DNA of 64,000 bases from Agapanthus africanus. Taxonomy: Eukaryota; Streptophyta; Magnoliopsida; Asparagales; Amaryllidaceae. The position numbers and the translations under genes were made by a program. The stretch is from NCBI GenBank assembly GCA_030015575.1, contig CM057338.1:635306189-635370188 (forward strand), in the 5' to 3' direction. Below are positions 37,703 to 49,042 of the stretch, piece after piece. A model generated the notes under the pieces. The model worked only from the letters and a program-made list of their open reading frames with translations. It did not search any database and was not told the origin of the DNA. Each line of letters begins with the position of its first letter. The stretch's first letter is position 1.

Positions 37703-40700
37703 TGTAACAACTAGGATTATATTAGTAATTAATTATATTTTAATTAGTGAAATTTATTTTTGGTAAAAAGTTTACCAAATCGGGTTCCTGATAATTTATC
37801 GGGTTTTATGGATATTTTATCAGATTTTTATCTTGACCGCACACACTTGTGCATTTTAATGTGGGTTAAACCTAGGGTTGCCAAGTTAGGTGTGCATGGT
37901 GGGTTAACCATTTTTTGCCAACCATGATGGGGTAGGCCCTTGATTAGGGTAATTATGTTATTTATAGGCTTATTAGTTTTAATTAAGGGTGATTAGGGTT
38001 TAAGGTTGACTTGGGTTGAGGAGAGAGAGAGCATGATGGGTGTCTTGTTGGCATTAAATGAGAAAAAGAGAGAGGTGACTCCAGGATTGTCACACCCTAT
38101 CCCTTTGAAAACTTTTCACTTACATTTCAAACCCTTATCACTCCCACCCTTCTCACTCACTCACATCCAATGCAACAGTAGATGCTGTTTTCAGCAGTGG
38201 TCACATCCTTACAACAGCCATTTCTTCATTTGTGAAACATCAGCTGCTGATCTGCTTCAGCTCCAAGCATATCAGCTCAAACCATAACATCAGCATCAGC
38301 AACATCAGCACTCTCTTAACCAACAGCCCCAACACCATATACAACACCCATGCAACCCTCACACACACACATCAGCCTCTTTCAGCCCCAAAACCAGCTG
38401 TTGTTGCATCAGCAGCACAACACCGGCCCAATGTCATCATTATAGCTACATAACCAATAGCATCAGCCACCTAGCAATTTCAGCTACAAAAACTACCCCA
38501 ATACAACAGTAGCTGCTGCTACAACCATTCAAAAAAACAAAACAAAAACACAATATCAAACATCAGCCACAGCCACAGCTTCATGTAGCAGCAGCAGTTC
38601 AGCCCAGCAACAGCAGCAGTTTAGGAGCACTCCAGCAACTCCAGCAGCTCCATCACCTCCTCTTCTTCCACTTCTACTTGTTGTGAAGATCCTAGAGGGT
38701 AAAACTTCTAAACTTCTTCCTTGTTGGCTCAGTGGTTTCGTTATATGTTAACTAGTGTATAAGTGTTAGATTTTAGGCTGTTTTGGTGATTTGTGTGAAA
38801 CTTTGTTAAGTGCTGTTAGTATTGGGTAGACTAGCCTAAGTGAGTGTTTTTGGGACCAAGTTGACCTAAGAATACCCCAGATCACACTAAAATACCTCCA
38901 GTTACCAATTTGTGCAAACTTTAAGCGTTTTATAAACTTTTTAGCCTTCCTGGAATCTGCTTTTGACCCGAGACATACAGGTGAAATTTAAGAAGACTGT
39001 GGTACAGTGACCATGCCATGATCACACACAAAAAGAATGGGGACCCAACTCCCACCTCCGGCCGCCCATTTATTCAATCTGGCCGCAAATTGCGGCCAGA
39101 GCAGGGGCTGGGGTGCTGGGGTTTTGCCTATAGGTGTCTGTGGGGTAGCTTAGGATCTTGGTACATGTAACTTTTTGTGTAGAAACCAGATTCAAATTCT
39201 GGAGCCTAAAACCTGTTTTTGACATTTCTTTTTAGGCAAAACGTAGCTATTTGAATCTGTTGTTACCCAAGAGATCTCAGAATAAATCTGAGTGGACTGT
39301 AGCCTATTTAGAAGACCCTGACCTCACTACCAGAGCCCGTCCCTAACCTCTTCACCCCAGGCAGCCGAAATAATCCTTCTGGCCGCAAATTGCTGCCAGA
39401 CTTGAGAGATAGGAGCTAGGGCTTCTAGGGTGGGTGTCTGCTGCATTTGGTAGGTCTCTGGTATACATAGAATTGTAACATTCTAATCAGGGTAAAATCT
39501 GGGAAGGTATATCATTTCCTGGTATCTGTGGTTTGCGCGATACGCGTGTGGTTCTGTGATTCGGAGTATCGCGGCACATCGGGATAAGCGCTAGGCACAT
39601 ACACGCACGTTTCAGCGTATCGCACACACGCGCGTCAATTCGCGACACGAGTTTCTCGCTTTGTTTTGACATCGCGTATGAGGGACTTTGATTATATTTG
39701 AATTCTTGTGTAAATTCCAGGTTCGCAGGCGGGTACGTTAGACGCTGCCAGGAAAGGGAAGCAGGTGGTCGGTTATACTTAGCACGCGACTAGGTGAGTA
39801 GATTTAACTTCTACGGGGAAATCGCCCGTATGGCGTTAAGCGTCAGGGCGTAGTAGGATTTTTACTTTTATATGTTCATGCAAACATACTAGAGTAGCAT
39901 ACCCTTGTTACATACATAGAACTGGTAGTATAGAACACTGCACTATTGCTAACGGTACAAGCTGCACGAGCACGATTTATATGCTACACTCACACCGTTA
40001 GTGATTGCCATGACACTCACAGTATAGGATTGCTAGAAATCATATATTGTATTAATTCCATTTCACTGATGTTGTCATGACTTGCCATATCCGCATATGT
40101 TATATTTTTACCATGTACTCCTTGTATTTATGGTTGTGCATACCTTCATTGATATATCACTACCTGTGCACACGTACCCTTGTATTTCATCATAGTGCTT
40201 ATATATTTATCTTAACATGTTTACCCTTGTGCCCTACACTGCATACATTCAGACTTAGATACACATACCTCACCTCCTCATACTTATGCCTTGTACGTCA
40301 CATACATTCATGCTTGGCACAGATACATCACAGATTCATGCCTGAGCCACATATATATTATCTATTCGTACTTGGACACATATACATCATTTCCACATTA
40401 GTGTACGTGTATATTGATACATTCACTTAGCATACTTATCTTCTCGCACATCCATACCTATACTCATTTTCATATGATACATACATGGATGATATTGACT
40501 TGACTTAAAAACTAAGGGACCGCATATGATATTTTCCAAACTGGGTATTTTTAGAAAAAGAGCGGCTTTCCCCTTTTCTTCCATACGACGCCTGGCATGG
40601 ATTTACGCATTAGATTGATTTACGTGATTTCTGGATTTGGGAACCGGAGAACTATTTTAAGAAAATACACACTGTTTAAAAACCCGGTTTCCCTTGATTT

Positions 40701-42133
40701 GATATTTTATTGTGTCCACCATGTGTTCTCTCGGTGCTAGAGCGATACATGGAAACCCGAGTCGAGGAGTTGGACGAGGCCGATTGCGGGTACATGGTGG
40801 ACCCGGTATGGTACCCCGGGGCGAGAACGGATCCCTGTGCAGTAGACGATGAGCCTGGCAGAGGGACTACTACCTACCGGTGATTGGTTGGACCTGGCGG
40901 TTGTCCGGAGGATACTGACAAGAGTCGAGAGATGGATACGGGACGAATCGTACTGCCGGGGCCGAGGGCCGACACCGCAGACAGAGCCCGTGGGCTAACC
41001 CGGATTGACGGGTGCCCGAGATATAAGGTTTTGCATGTCGATGCTGGACACAAGTTTTCTTGATATTTGGGTACCGATGTTGGGCACTCACGATTGTATG
41101 AGATTACAGGATTTGAGGGCCGATGTGGATGACGGCGCCTGAATTGGTTTGGTATTGAGGTGCATTGACATACACCAGTTATTTTTCCACGTTGACATTC
41201 CGTGTAGACATTATTTCTTCCCATACTCATCATTTATTACTTGACATCTCATCCTGTAGCTAGCATACCTGATAGAGTACACAGGCTTGGATATCATTGC
41301 GTACCCTGCTCATCCTATATAGGGTTGTTAGATTACATTGCCATGTCTGATTTTCACATATCTGCTCATTACATAGAAATGCCATTAAATCATACCTGTC
41401 GCATGATATTGAGCATCCAGTTCATCATATAGATGTTACCTGTTGGCATAGTTTAGAGTATCGCAACACGTGCATACTCGCGATTACCTTTGTATGTTAT
41501 CTGCTACTCACGAGTTGGCAACGCACCCCCGTTGTGCCACAGTGCTTGCAGGTTGCCCTTTTGGAGTAGTCGCGGCTGGCTGTTTACCGCACCTTTTGAC
41601 ACAGATATCATTGCTAGTTGGTGGGCTTTTGTACGGTATCTGTTTACTTTCAGTTGTATATTGATGTATCTAGTATTCTCCATCTACTTTCATGTATTGA
41701 CTTAGAGACAGTTATGAGGACAACATATGTTATTTTGTACTCTGGTGTCGAGCTCGTTGTGAGCCGACTTAATTTATGCATTCTTACTTTTCTTGCTATC
41801 TTCATTTCATTTTTACTCAGTCATTGAGATGCTCTATTTATTCCACATGTCATTTTACTTATATCTTCGCTTCACCCGATTTCCGGGACAAACTCTTGTA
41901 TAAAAAAAATGTTGTAAATAAAATTATTAAATAACACATGAACTCAAAAAAGGATTTCTACTAAATTAACTAAAAAGGTTTTCTAAACATTTGGAACCGT
42001 TTTTACAAAAATGTCTCAACACTCTACATTTAAATGGTTTTGATTTCTGGGTTGTCGGCTTACTTAGTCATGTTACGCCTTTAGACGTTACGTGGTTAAT
42101 TGCCGGTCATGGGCCGAACTTTGGGTCGTGACA
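37703..42133 (+). mobile_element. 5' LTR of gypsy G2
   Basis: The LTR is 4431 bp, from TGTAACAACTAGG to GGGTCGTGACA, followed by AAGT and the primer site. Its first 1.9 kb pairs with 47156-49042. It includes a CAG/CTG-rich block (about 38160-38680), a degenerate tandem duplication of about 300 bp carrying two copies of a palindrome (39079-39099 and 39379-39399), and two blocks shared with G1 LTRs (about 40757-40925 and 41507-41560). The 93-codon ORF at 38006 recurs in the 3' LTR because the LTR is duplicated; no domain is recognised. Confidence 0.94.
39079..39399. repeat. Two copies of a palindrome exactly 300 bp apart in the G2 LTR
   Basis: Copy 1 (39079-39099) has 10-bp perfect arms, CTGGCCGCAA and TTGCGGCCAG, around one base. 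Copy 2 (39379-39399) has one mismatch. The 3' LTR repeats the pair at 48526-48546 and 48826-48846. Surrounding text is also similar, so this looks like an old tandem duplication. Confidence 0.85.
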
Positions 42134-42137
42134 AAGT

Positions 42138-42149
42138 TGGTATCAGAGC
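42138..42149 (+). other. Primer-binding site of G2
   Basis: TGGTATCAGAGC lies four bases after the LTR end, as in G1. Confidence 0.93.
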
Positions 42150-42364
42150 GTAGGTTTTACCTTCGGAGTGTAGGATGACCCTGGTATGATGGAGTAGGTA
42201 GCTGCAGCAGAGTGGCGTGGCGTGTGTATGTTCCGCGGCATACTCACGACGCGGTACTCCGCCTAAGAGACCTTAGAACTTATTGATTGGAATTCCTTCT
42301 TGATATACATTTTTGTGATCTGAATTCCGTATCCTCATTGAATCCTACTTTCCTTTCAGCCATT

Positions 42365-43488
42365 ATGCCGCCAAAGACTACGAGGGCACAGAGAGCGGCC
42401 GCGAGGGCCGAGATGCGAGTTGACTCGTCTGAGACGAGGACTGATCCGGGCAGCACACCTGTTGCACCCGAGCAGACTGTCCCTCCTATGACAGATCAGA
42501 TCGCCACACTAGGGGCTGGTGTGCAGGAGATGCGCCAGACGATGGGATCGAGCATGCAGGAGATGCGTCAGATGATAGGGTCGCTAGTTGAGACGCTTCG
42601 AGCGCAGCGACCAGAGGTAGCTCCACCAGTCACGGGGACCGCGATGGTACCGACAGAACAGGCAGTTGCCCCTGCAGCCTTGGAGGTGATTACTGTGTCG
42701 TTAGCAGAATTCATGAGGCTGAAGCCTCCGGTCTTCACAGGCACCGATCCAGCCGAGGACCCGCAGTCTTTCATTGACAGGATGCCCCGGATATGCTGTT
42801 CCCTCAGATGTTCAGATACGCGATGGGTAGAGTTCGCGAGCTTTCGTCTGGAAGGACTTGCGCAGAAATGGTGTGAATCAGTTGAGAAGGGCAGGGCAGC
42901 AGGTCTTCCTCCGATGACCTGGACGGAGTTCGTGACGATGTTCCTTGCCCGCTTCCTTCCCCAGAGTGTTAGGGATGCCCGAGCACGCAGATTTGAGTCC
43001 TTGCGCCAGATGCCAGAGATGACCGTGGCAGAGTACGATGTGCTATTCACCGAGCTATCAGTCTATGCTCCGTACCTAGTGGCCATTGAGGAGCTGCGAG
43101 TCAAGAGATTTGTCCGAGGCTTGCTTACACCACTGTTCCTTGCGATCAGCGCACAGCATTACGAGACATATGCAGCAGCCATAGACGCAGCCCTATTATT
43201 CGAGGCGCGCCTTGCAAGACTTCGGCAGTCCCAGAGCCGAAGAGGGTTCGTACTGATACATCGGCACGGAGGCGGCCTTTCAGACGCCGCGACAGACACC
43301 TTGCAGGTGGCAGAGACTCGAGACGAGGTCAGCTTTTCAGCTCTTATCCCCAGGAGTGTCAGCCAGTATCATCCGGATGTTACCGATGCGGGAGTTCCTA
43401 TCATCGTGTTCGAGAGTGTCTCGAGATACCCCGTAGAGAGGCAGCCGCACCGCATGTCACACTTCTCCCTTCTCTACCCCAGAGGGCG
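42365..43488 (+). pseudogene. G2 gag (capsid domain and zinc knuckle), frameshifted
   Basis: I chose the ATG at 42365 (MPPKTTRAQRAAARAEM); an upstream in-frame ATG at 42287 is possible, but a TTTCCTTTCAG run just before 42365 looks like a splice acceptor and the matching G1 sequence starts at the same point. Residues about 120-285 form the plant retrotransposon capsid domain (FIDRM..., WTEFVTMFLARF, VAEYDVLFTELS). After about residue 290 the frame loses sense, while a CX2CX4HX4C knuckle appears in another frame at 43378-43419, so there is a frameshift between about 43200 and 43378. Gag builds the particle and binds the RNA. Neighbours in order are protease, RT, RNase H and integrase. Confidence 0.9.
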
Positions 43489-44436
43489 TTGCCTATTGTA
43501 CCTACAGTTGCCCCGCGTCAGACTCAGGCACAGAGAGGCCGTGGTCGTGGAGGGTTTGTTCCTAGAGGGCGAGGCGGTCGAGGCAGAGGACAGCCAGCCA
43601 CCGGCAGAGTACAGCCAATTGCTAGTAGGGGACCGCCAGTTGCAGGTGGAGGACAGGCACGGGTCTTCGCGTTGACGCATCAGGACGCGCAGGCGTCCAA
43701 TGCGGTGGTCTCAGGTACCTTATCTGTATGTTCTGTTAATGCATACGTATTATTCGATCCCGGATCCACGCACTCGTACGTTTCCACGCATTTTGTGCCG
43801 AGCTTGGGTAGAGAGTCTGGGTTGCTTGATCGGCCGCTTGTTGTGACCACTCCCATGGGAGAGTCGTTTGTGGCTAGGCACGTGTTCCGATCCTGCGTTG
43901 TCCGTATTAGCGAGAGAGATTTGCTTGTCGATTTGATCCTTCTTGAGATGTTGGACTTCGACGTCCTCTTGGACATGGATTGGTTAGCCACGTGCTATGC
44001 GTCAGTGGACTGCCGCGAGAAGACAGTTAGATTTTGTTTTCCCGGCGAGTCGGCTTTTGTTGTGCAGGGGGACCGTGGTGCCGCCCCTGACAGATTGATT
44101 TCTTCTCTTCACCCAGGACAGCTTTTGAGAAAGGGATGTCAGGGGTTTCTAGCCTACATTTGCGATACAGGAGCCACAGAGATTCCATTGGACCAGGTTC
44201 TGATTGCATGTGAGTTCCCCGACGTATTCCCTGACGAGCTCCCTGGGCTACCGCCTGAGCGTGATGTTGTGTTCTGTATTGATTTGATTCCCGGCACGGG
44301 GCCTATTTCTCTACCGCCTTATCGGATGGCCCCGGCGGAGCTTAGTGAGTTGAAGAGTCAGTTGCAAGATTTGCTGGACAAGGGACTTATTCGACCTAGT
44401 GTTTTCTCCTTGGGGTGCTCCGGTCCTATTTGTTAA
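43489..44436 (+). pseudogene. G2 protease and start of RT
   Basis: This frame contains the gag knuckle upstream (43378) and, after a Gly/Arg-rich linker, an aspartic protease of the retrotransposon type. The active site reads FDPGSTHSYVS (about 43753), with Pro in place of the Ser or Thr commoner between Asp and Gly, and a DVLLDMDWLA flap-side block follows. A short linker leads to the RT N-terminus ([19 protein letters not shown]). The frame is broken near 44400-44406, where an extra T in a TTTT run shifts it. RT continues in the next frame at 44399. Confidence 0.9.
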
Positions 44437-46570
44437 GAAGGACGGCAGTTTGCGTCTGTGTATCGACTACCGGCAGCTGAACCGGGTGACCGTGCGGAAC
44501 AGATATCCGTTGCCACGCATCGACGACTTGTTCGACCAGCTTCAAGGGGCAGGATATTTTTCGAGGATCGATTTGCGATCAGGCTATCATCAGCTGTGAG
44601 TTCGGCAGGAGGACATTCCGAAGACAGCTTTCCGTACGCGTTATGGCCATTATGAGTTTTTAGTGATGTCGTTCGGACTCACCAACGCGCCGGCAGCCTT
44701 CATGGACTTGATGAACTGTATATTCAGGCCGTATCTGGACTTGTTCATCATCGTATTTATTGACGATATATTGGTGTATTCCCGGAGCAGAGAGGAGCAC
44801 GAGCAGCACCTGCGTATCACACTGCAGACCTTGAGGGAGAACCAGCTTTATGCAAAATTCTCCAAGTGCGCGTTCTGGTTGGACAGCATGGACTTCTTGG
44901 GTCACGTGATCACACGTGATGGTATATGTGTAGACCCGAGGAAGGTCGAGGCCGTTCGGAGTTGGCCCAGACCTACATCTGTTACTAAGATACGCAGCTT
45001 CCTAGGACTGGCCGGCTACTCCCGGCGATTTGTACAGGATTTCTCCCGTATTGCTACACCCTTGACCGGATTGACCCGGAAGGGAGTCCTTTTCGTTTGG
45101 ACGGAGGAGTGCGAGCGCAGCTTCCAGCAGCTATGGACTTGCTTAACTACGGCGCCAGTGTTATCATTGCCTTCAGGATCGGGCGGATTTGTAGTCTATT
45201 GTGACGCTTCACGAGTGGGGCTAGGATGCGTACTAATGCAGCATGGCAGGGTGATCGCATATGCTTCCCAGCAATTGAAGAAACATGAACAAAACTACCC
45301 CACTCACGATTTGGAGATGGCCGCAGTGGTTTTTGCACTTAAGATCTGGCGACATTACCTTTATGGCGAGTCGTGCCAGATATTCACTGATCACAAAAGC
45401 CTCAAGTACATATTTCAGCAGCGGGACCTGAATCTCCGACAGCGCCGTTGGATGGAATTGGTGAAAGACTACGACTGCGAGATCTTATATCACCCGGGCA
45501 AGGCTAACGTAGTAGCAGATGCTTTGAGTAGGAGGCCCGAGGGTAGTCTAGCATTTTTGAGTGCAGTACAGAGGCAGTCGTCGGCAGATTGGCAGATATT
45601 ATGCGACAGCCGAGTGCAGTTCGAGTTCACGCAGATCGGGGGACAGCTCGCGCATGTTCGTGCACGCCCACAGTTGCTTGACTGTATATATGAGGCACAG
45701 CGCAGGGATGACCGTTGCTCAGAGATCATGACACAGATTGGACAGGGCAGATTCTCCGAGTTCATGATTGATGATCAGGGGATATTACGATTTGGGTCTA
45801 GACTGTGCGTACCAGATGCTGAGGGATTGTGGCGCGATATTCTTGAGGAGGCACATCGATCGGTGTACAGTGTCCATCCCGGTTCTACCAAGATGTACCA
45901 CGATATGAGAGAGACCTACTGGTGGGACGGAATGAAGAGGAACATCACAGATTTCGTATCGAGATGCCTGACTTGTCAGCAAGTCAAGACCGAGCACCAG
46001 AAGCCCGCAGGAGAGCTACAGCCGTTACCCATTCCGGAGTGGAAATGGAAACAGATTTCGATGGATTTCGTGGTAGGTCTACCCAGGACTAGGCGAGGGT
46101 ATGACTCTATTTGGGTGATTGTGGATCGTTTGACGAAAGCGGCTCACTTTCTGCCGTTGAAGACGACTTTCGGATTTGCGCAGTACGCCCAAATTTATAT
46201 CGATGAGATTATACGACTACATGGGGTTCCGACGTGTATTGTGTCCGACCGAGGCACCCAGTTTACCAGCAGATTATGGCAGAGACTTCAGGAGGCTTGG
46301 GGCACTCGTTTGAGTTTCAGCACGGCATTTCATCCGCAGACCGACGGACAGTCAGAGCGCACCATCCAGACTCTCGAGGACATGCTCCGAGATTGCGTTT
46401 TAGACTTTGGTGGTAGCTGGGATCATCATTTACCCGTGATAGAGTTCTCCTACAACAATAGCTTCCAGGACACTATCCAAATGGCACCTTTCGAGGCTTT
46501 GAATGGGAGGAGATGTAGATCGCCAGTCTGTTGGACAGAGCTGAGCGAGAGTAGTATTTTGGGGCCATAG
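44399..46570 (+). pseudogene. G2 RT, RNase H and integrase core
   Basis: Ty3-gypsy order: RT ([18 protein letters not shown] at about 44430), the catalytic FIDD box (about 44757-44768), RNase H (YCDAS... and [11 protein letters not shown]), an integrase zinc finger ([11 protein letters not shown]...CLTCQQVK), then a DDE core with Asp in SMDFVVGLP, Asp in VSDRGTQF and Glu in GQSERTIQ. Breaks: TGA at 44597-44599, probably a CGA Arg codon changed by a CpG transition, and TAG at 46568-46570. The order RT-RNaseH-IN and these block sequences fit Tekay/Del chromoviruses. Not translatable as one protein. Confidence 0.93.
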
Positions 46571-47122
46571 ATCGTACAAGAGACGACCGAGAAGATTCAG
46601 CTGATTCGAGACAGGATGAGGACAGTTCAGAGCAGGCAGAAATCGTATGCTGACAGACGCCGCCGCAGATTAGAGTTCGCAGTTGGCGATCATATTTTTC
46701 TGAGGGTCTTTCCAATAAAGGGAGTGATGAGGTTTGGACGAAAGGGGAAGCTTAGCCCCAGGTTCATAGGTCCTTTCGAGATCCTCGAGCGGGTAGGCGC
46801 AGTCGCATATCGTTTGGCTCTCCCACCCAATCTTTCAGATGTTCACCCCGTCTTCCACGTATTGATGCTATGCAGATATCTTCATGACCCTTCCCACACG
46901 ATCTAGCATCAGACAGTTCAGCTTGAGCCCGATCTTTCGTTCACCGTGCAGCCAGTTGAGATATTGGATCGGAAGGTGAAGAAACTTTGATCTAGGGTCC
47001 TGCCGTCGGTGAAGGTTCTTTGGCGCAGCCCGAATGGTGAGGAGATCACTTGGGAGGCTGAGGGAGAGATGAGAAAGAAATTCCCTCACCTCTTTGAAGG
47101 TACGCGTAGTCTTATATTTTAA
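46571..47122 (+). pseudogene. G2 integrase C-terminus and chromodomain-like tail
   Basis: Same frame as the integrase core, after TAG at 46568. It has the GPF/Y-type module ([20 protein letters not shown], then [20 protein letters not shown]) and the HPVFHVLML block. Stops at 46904 (TAG) and 46988 (TGA) precede a segment (about 46950-47095) reading like the chromodomain-type tail of plant chromoviruses (VEILDRKVK..., VKVLWRSPNGEEITWEAE, KKFPHLF). The frame ends at TAA 47120-47122. In relatives this tail is thought to steer integration to particular chromatin. Confidence 0.87.
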
Positions 47123-47144
47123 ATTTGGGGACGAATTCTGTTAT

Positions 47145-47155
47145 GGGGAGGAGAC
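47145..47155 (+). other. Polypurine tract of G2
   Basis: GGGGAGGAGAC lies directly before the 3' LTR start at 47156. Confidence 0.85.
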
Positions 47156-49042
47156 TGTAACAACTAGGATTATATTAGTAATTAATTATATTTTAATTAG
47201 TGAAATTTATTTTTGGTAAAAAGTTTACCAAATCGGGTTCCGGATAATTTATCGGGTTTTATGGATATTTTATCCGATTTTTATCTTGACCGCACACACT
47301 TGTGCATGTTAATGTGGGTTAGACCTATGGTTGCCAAGTTAGGTGTGCATGGTGAGTTAACCATGTTTTGCCAACCATGATGGGGTAGGCCCTTGATTAG
47401 GGTAATTATGTTATTTATGGGCTTATTAGTTTTAATTAAGGGTGATTAGGGTTTAAGGTTGACTTGGGTTGAGGAGAGAGAGAGCATGATGGGTGTCTTG
47501 TTGGCATTAAATGAGAAAGAGAGAGAGGTGACTCTAGGATTGTCACACCCTATCCCTTTCAAAACTTTTCACTTACATTTCAAACCCTTATCACTCCCAC
47601 CCTTCTCACTCACTCACCTCCAATGCAACAGTAGCTGCTGTTTTCAGCAGTGGTCACATCCTTACAACAACCATTTCTTCATTTGTGAAACATCAGCTGC
47701 TGATCTGCTACAGCTCCAAGCACATCAGCTCAAACCATAACATCAGCATCAGTTGCATCAGCAACAGCAGCACTCTCTTAACCAACAGCCCCAACTCCAT
47801 ATACAACACCCATGCAACCCTCACACACACACATCAGCCTCTTTCATCCCCAAAACCAGCTGTTGTTGCATCAGCAGCACAACACCAGCCCAATGTCATC
47901 ATTAAAGCTACATAACCAATAGCATCAGCCACCTAGCAATTTTAGCTACAAAAACTACCCCAATATAACAGTAGCTGCTCCTACAACCATTCACAAAAAC
48001 AAAACAAAAACACAATATCAAACATCAGCCACAGCTTCATGTAGCAGCAGCAGTTCAGCCCAGCAACAGCAGCAGTTTAGGAGCACTCCAGCAGCTCCAT
48101 CACCTCCTCTTCTTCCACTTCTACTTGTTGTGAGGATCCTAAAGGGTAAAACTTCTAAACTTCTTCCTTGTTGGCTCAGTGGTGTCGTTATATGTCAACT
48201 AGTGTATAAGTGTTAGATTTTGGGCTGTTTTGGTGATTTGTGTGGAACTTTGTTAAGTGCTGTTAGTATTGGGTAGACTAGCCTAAGTGAGTGTTTTTGG
48301 GACCAAGTTGACCTAAGAATACCCCAGATCACACTAAAATACATTCAGTTACCAATTTGTGCGAACTTTAAGCGTTTTATAAACTTTTTAGCCTTCCTGG
48401 AATCTGCTTTTGACCCGAGACATACAGGTGAAATTTGAGAAGACTGTGGTACAGTGACCATGCCATGATCACACACAAAAAGAATGAGGACCCAACTCCC
48501 ACCTCCGGCCACCCATTTATTCAATCTGGCCGCAAATTGCGGCCAGAGCAGGGGCTGGGGTGCTGGGGTTTTGCCTATAGGTATCTGTGGGGTAGCTTAG
48601 GATCTTGGTACATGTAACTTTTTGTGTAGAAACCAGAGTCAAATTCTGGAGCATAAAACCTGTTTTTGACATTTCTTTTTAGGCAAAACGTAGCTATTTG
48701 AATCTGCTGTTACCCCAGTGATCTCAGAATAAATCTGAGTGGACTGTAGCCTATTTAGAAAACCCTGACCTCACTACCAGAGCCCGACCCTAACCTCTTC
48801 ACCCCAGGCCGCCGAAATAATCCTTCTGGCCGCAAATTGCGGCCATACTTGAGAGATAGGAGCTAGGGCTTTTAGGGTGGGTGTCTGCTGCATTTTGTAG
48901 GTCTCTGGTATACTTAGAATTGTAACATTCTAATCAGGGTAAAATCTGGGAAGGTATACCATTTCGTGGTTTCTGTGGTTTGCGCGATACTCGTGTGGTT
49001 CTGTGATTCGGCGTATCGCGGCGTATCGGGTTAAGCGCTAGG
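47156..49042 (+). mobile_element. 3' LTR of gypsy G2, left part
   Basis: Matches 37703 to about 39593 of the 5' LTR with a few percent differences and small indels. It stops at CGCTAGG (49042), where Copia-H begins. The predicted duplication for H is CTAGG (49038-49042). The rest of this LTR should lie right of the window. Confidence 0.92.

Noticed and set aside
38006..38287. 93-codon ORF in the G2 LTR that recurs at 47459-47740
   Set aside because: Both copies are LTRs of the same element, so similarity follows from LTR duplication. No domain is seen and the text is low in complexity.
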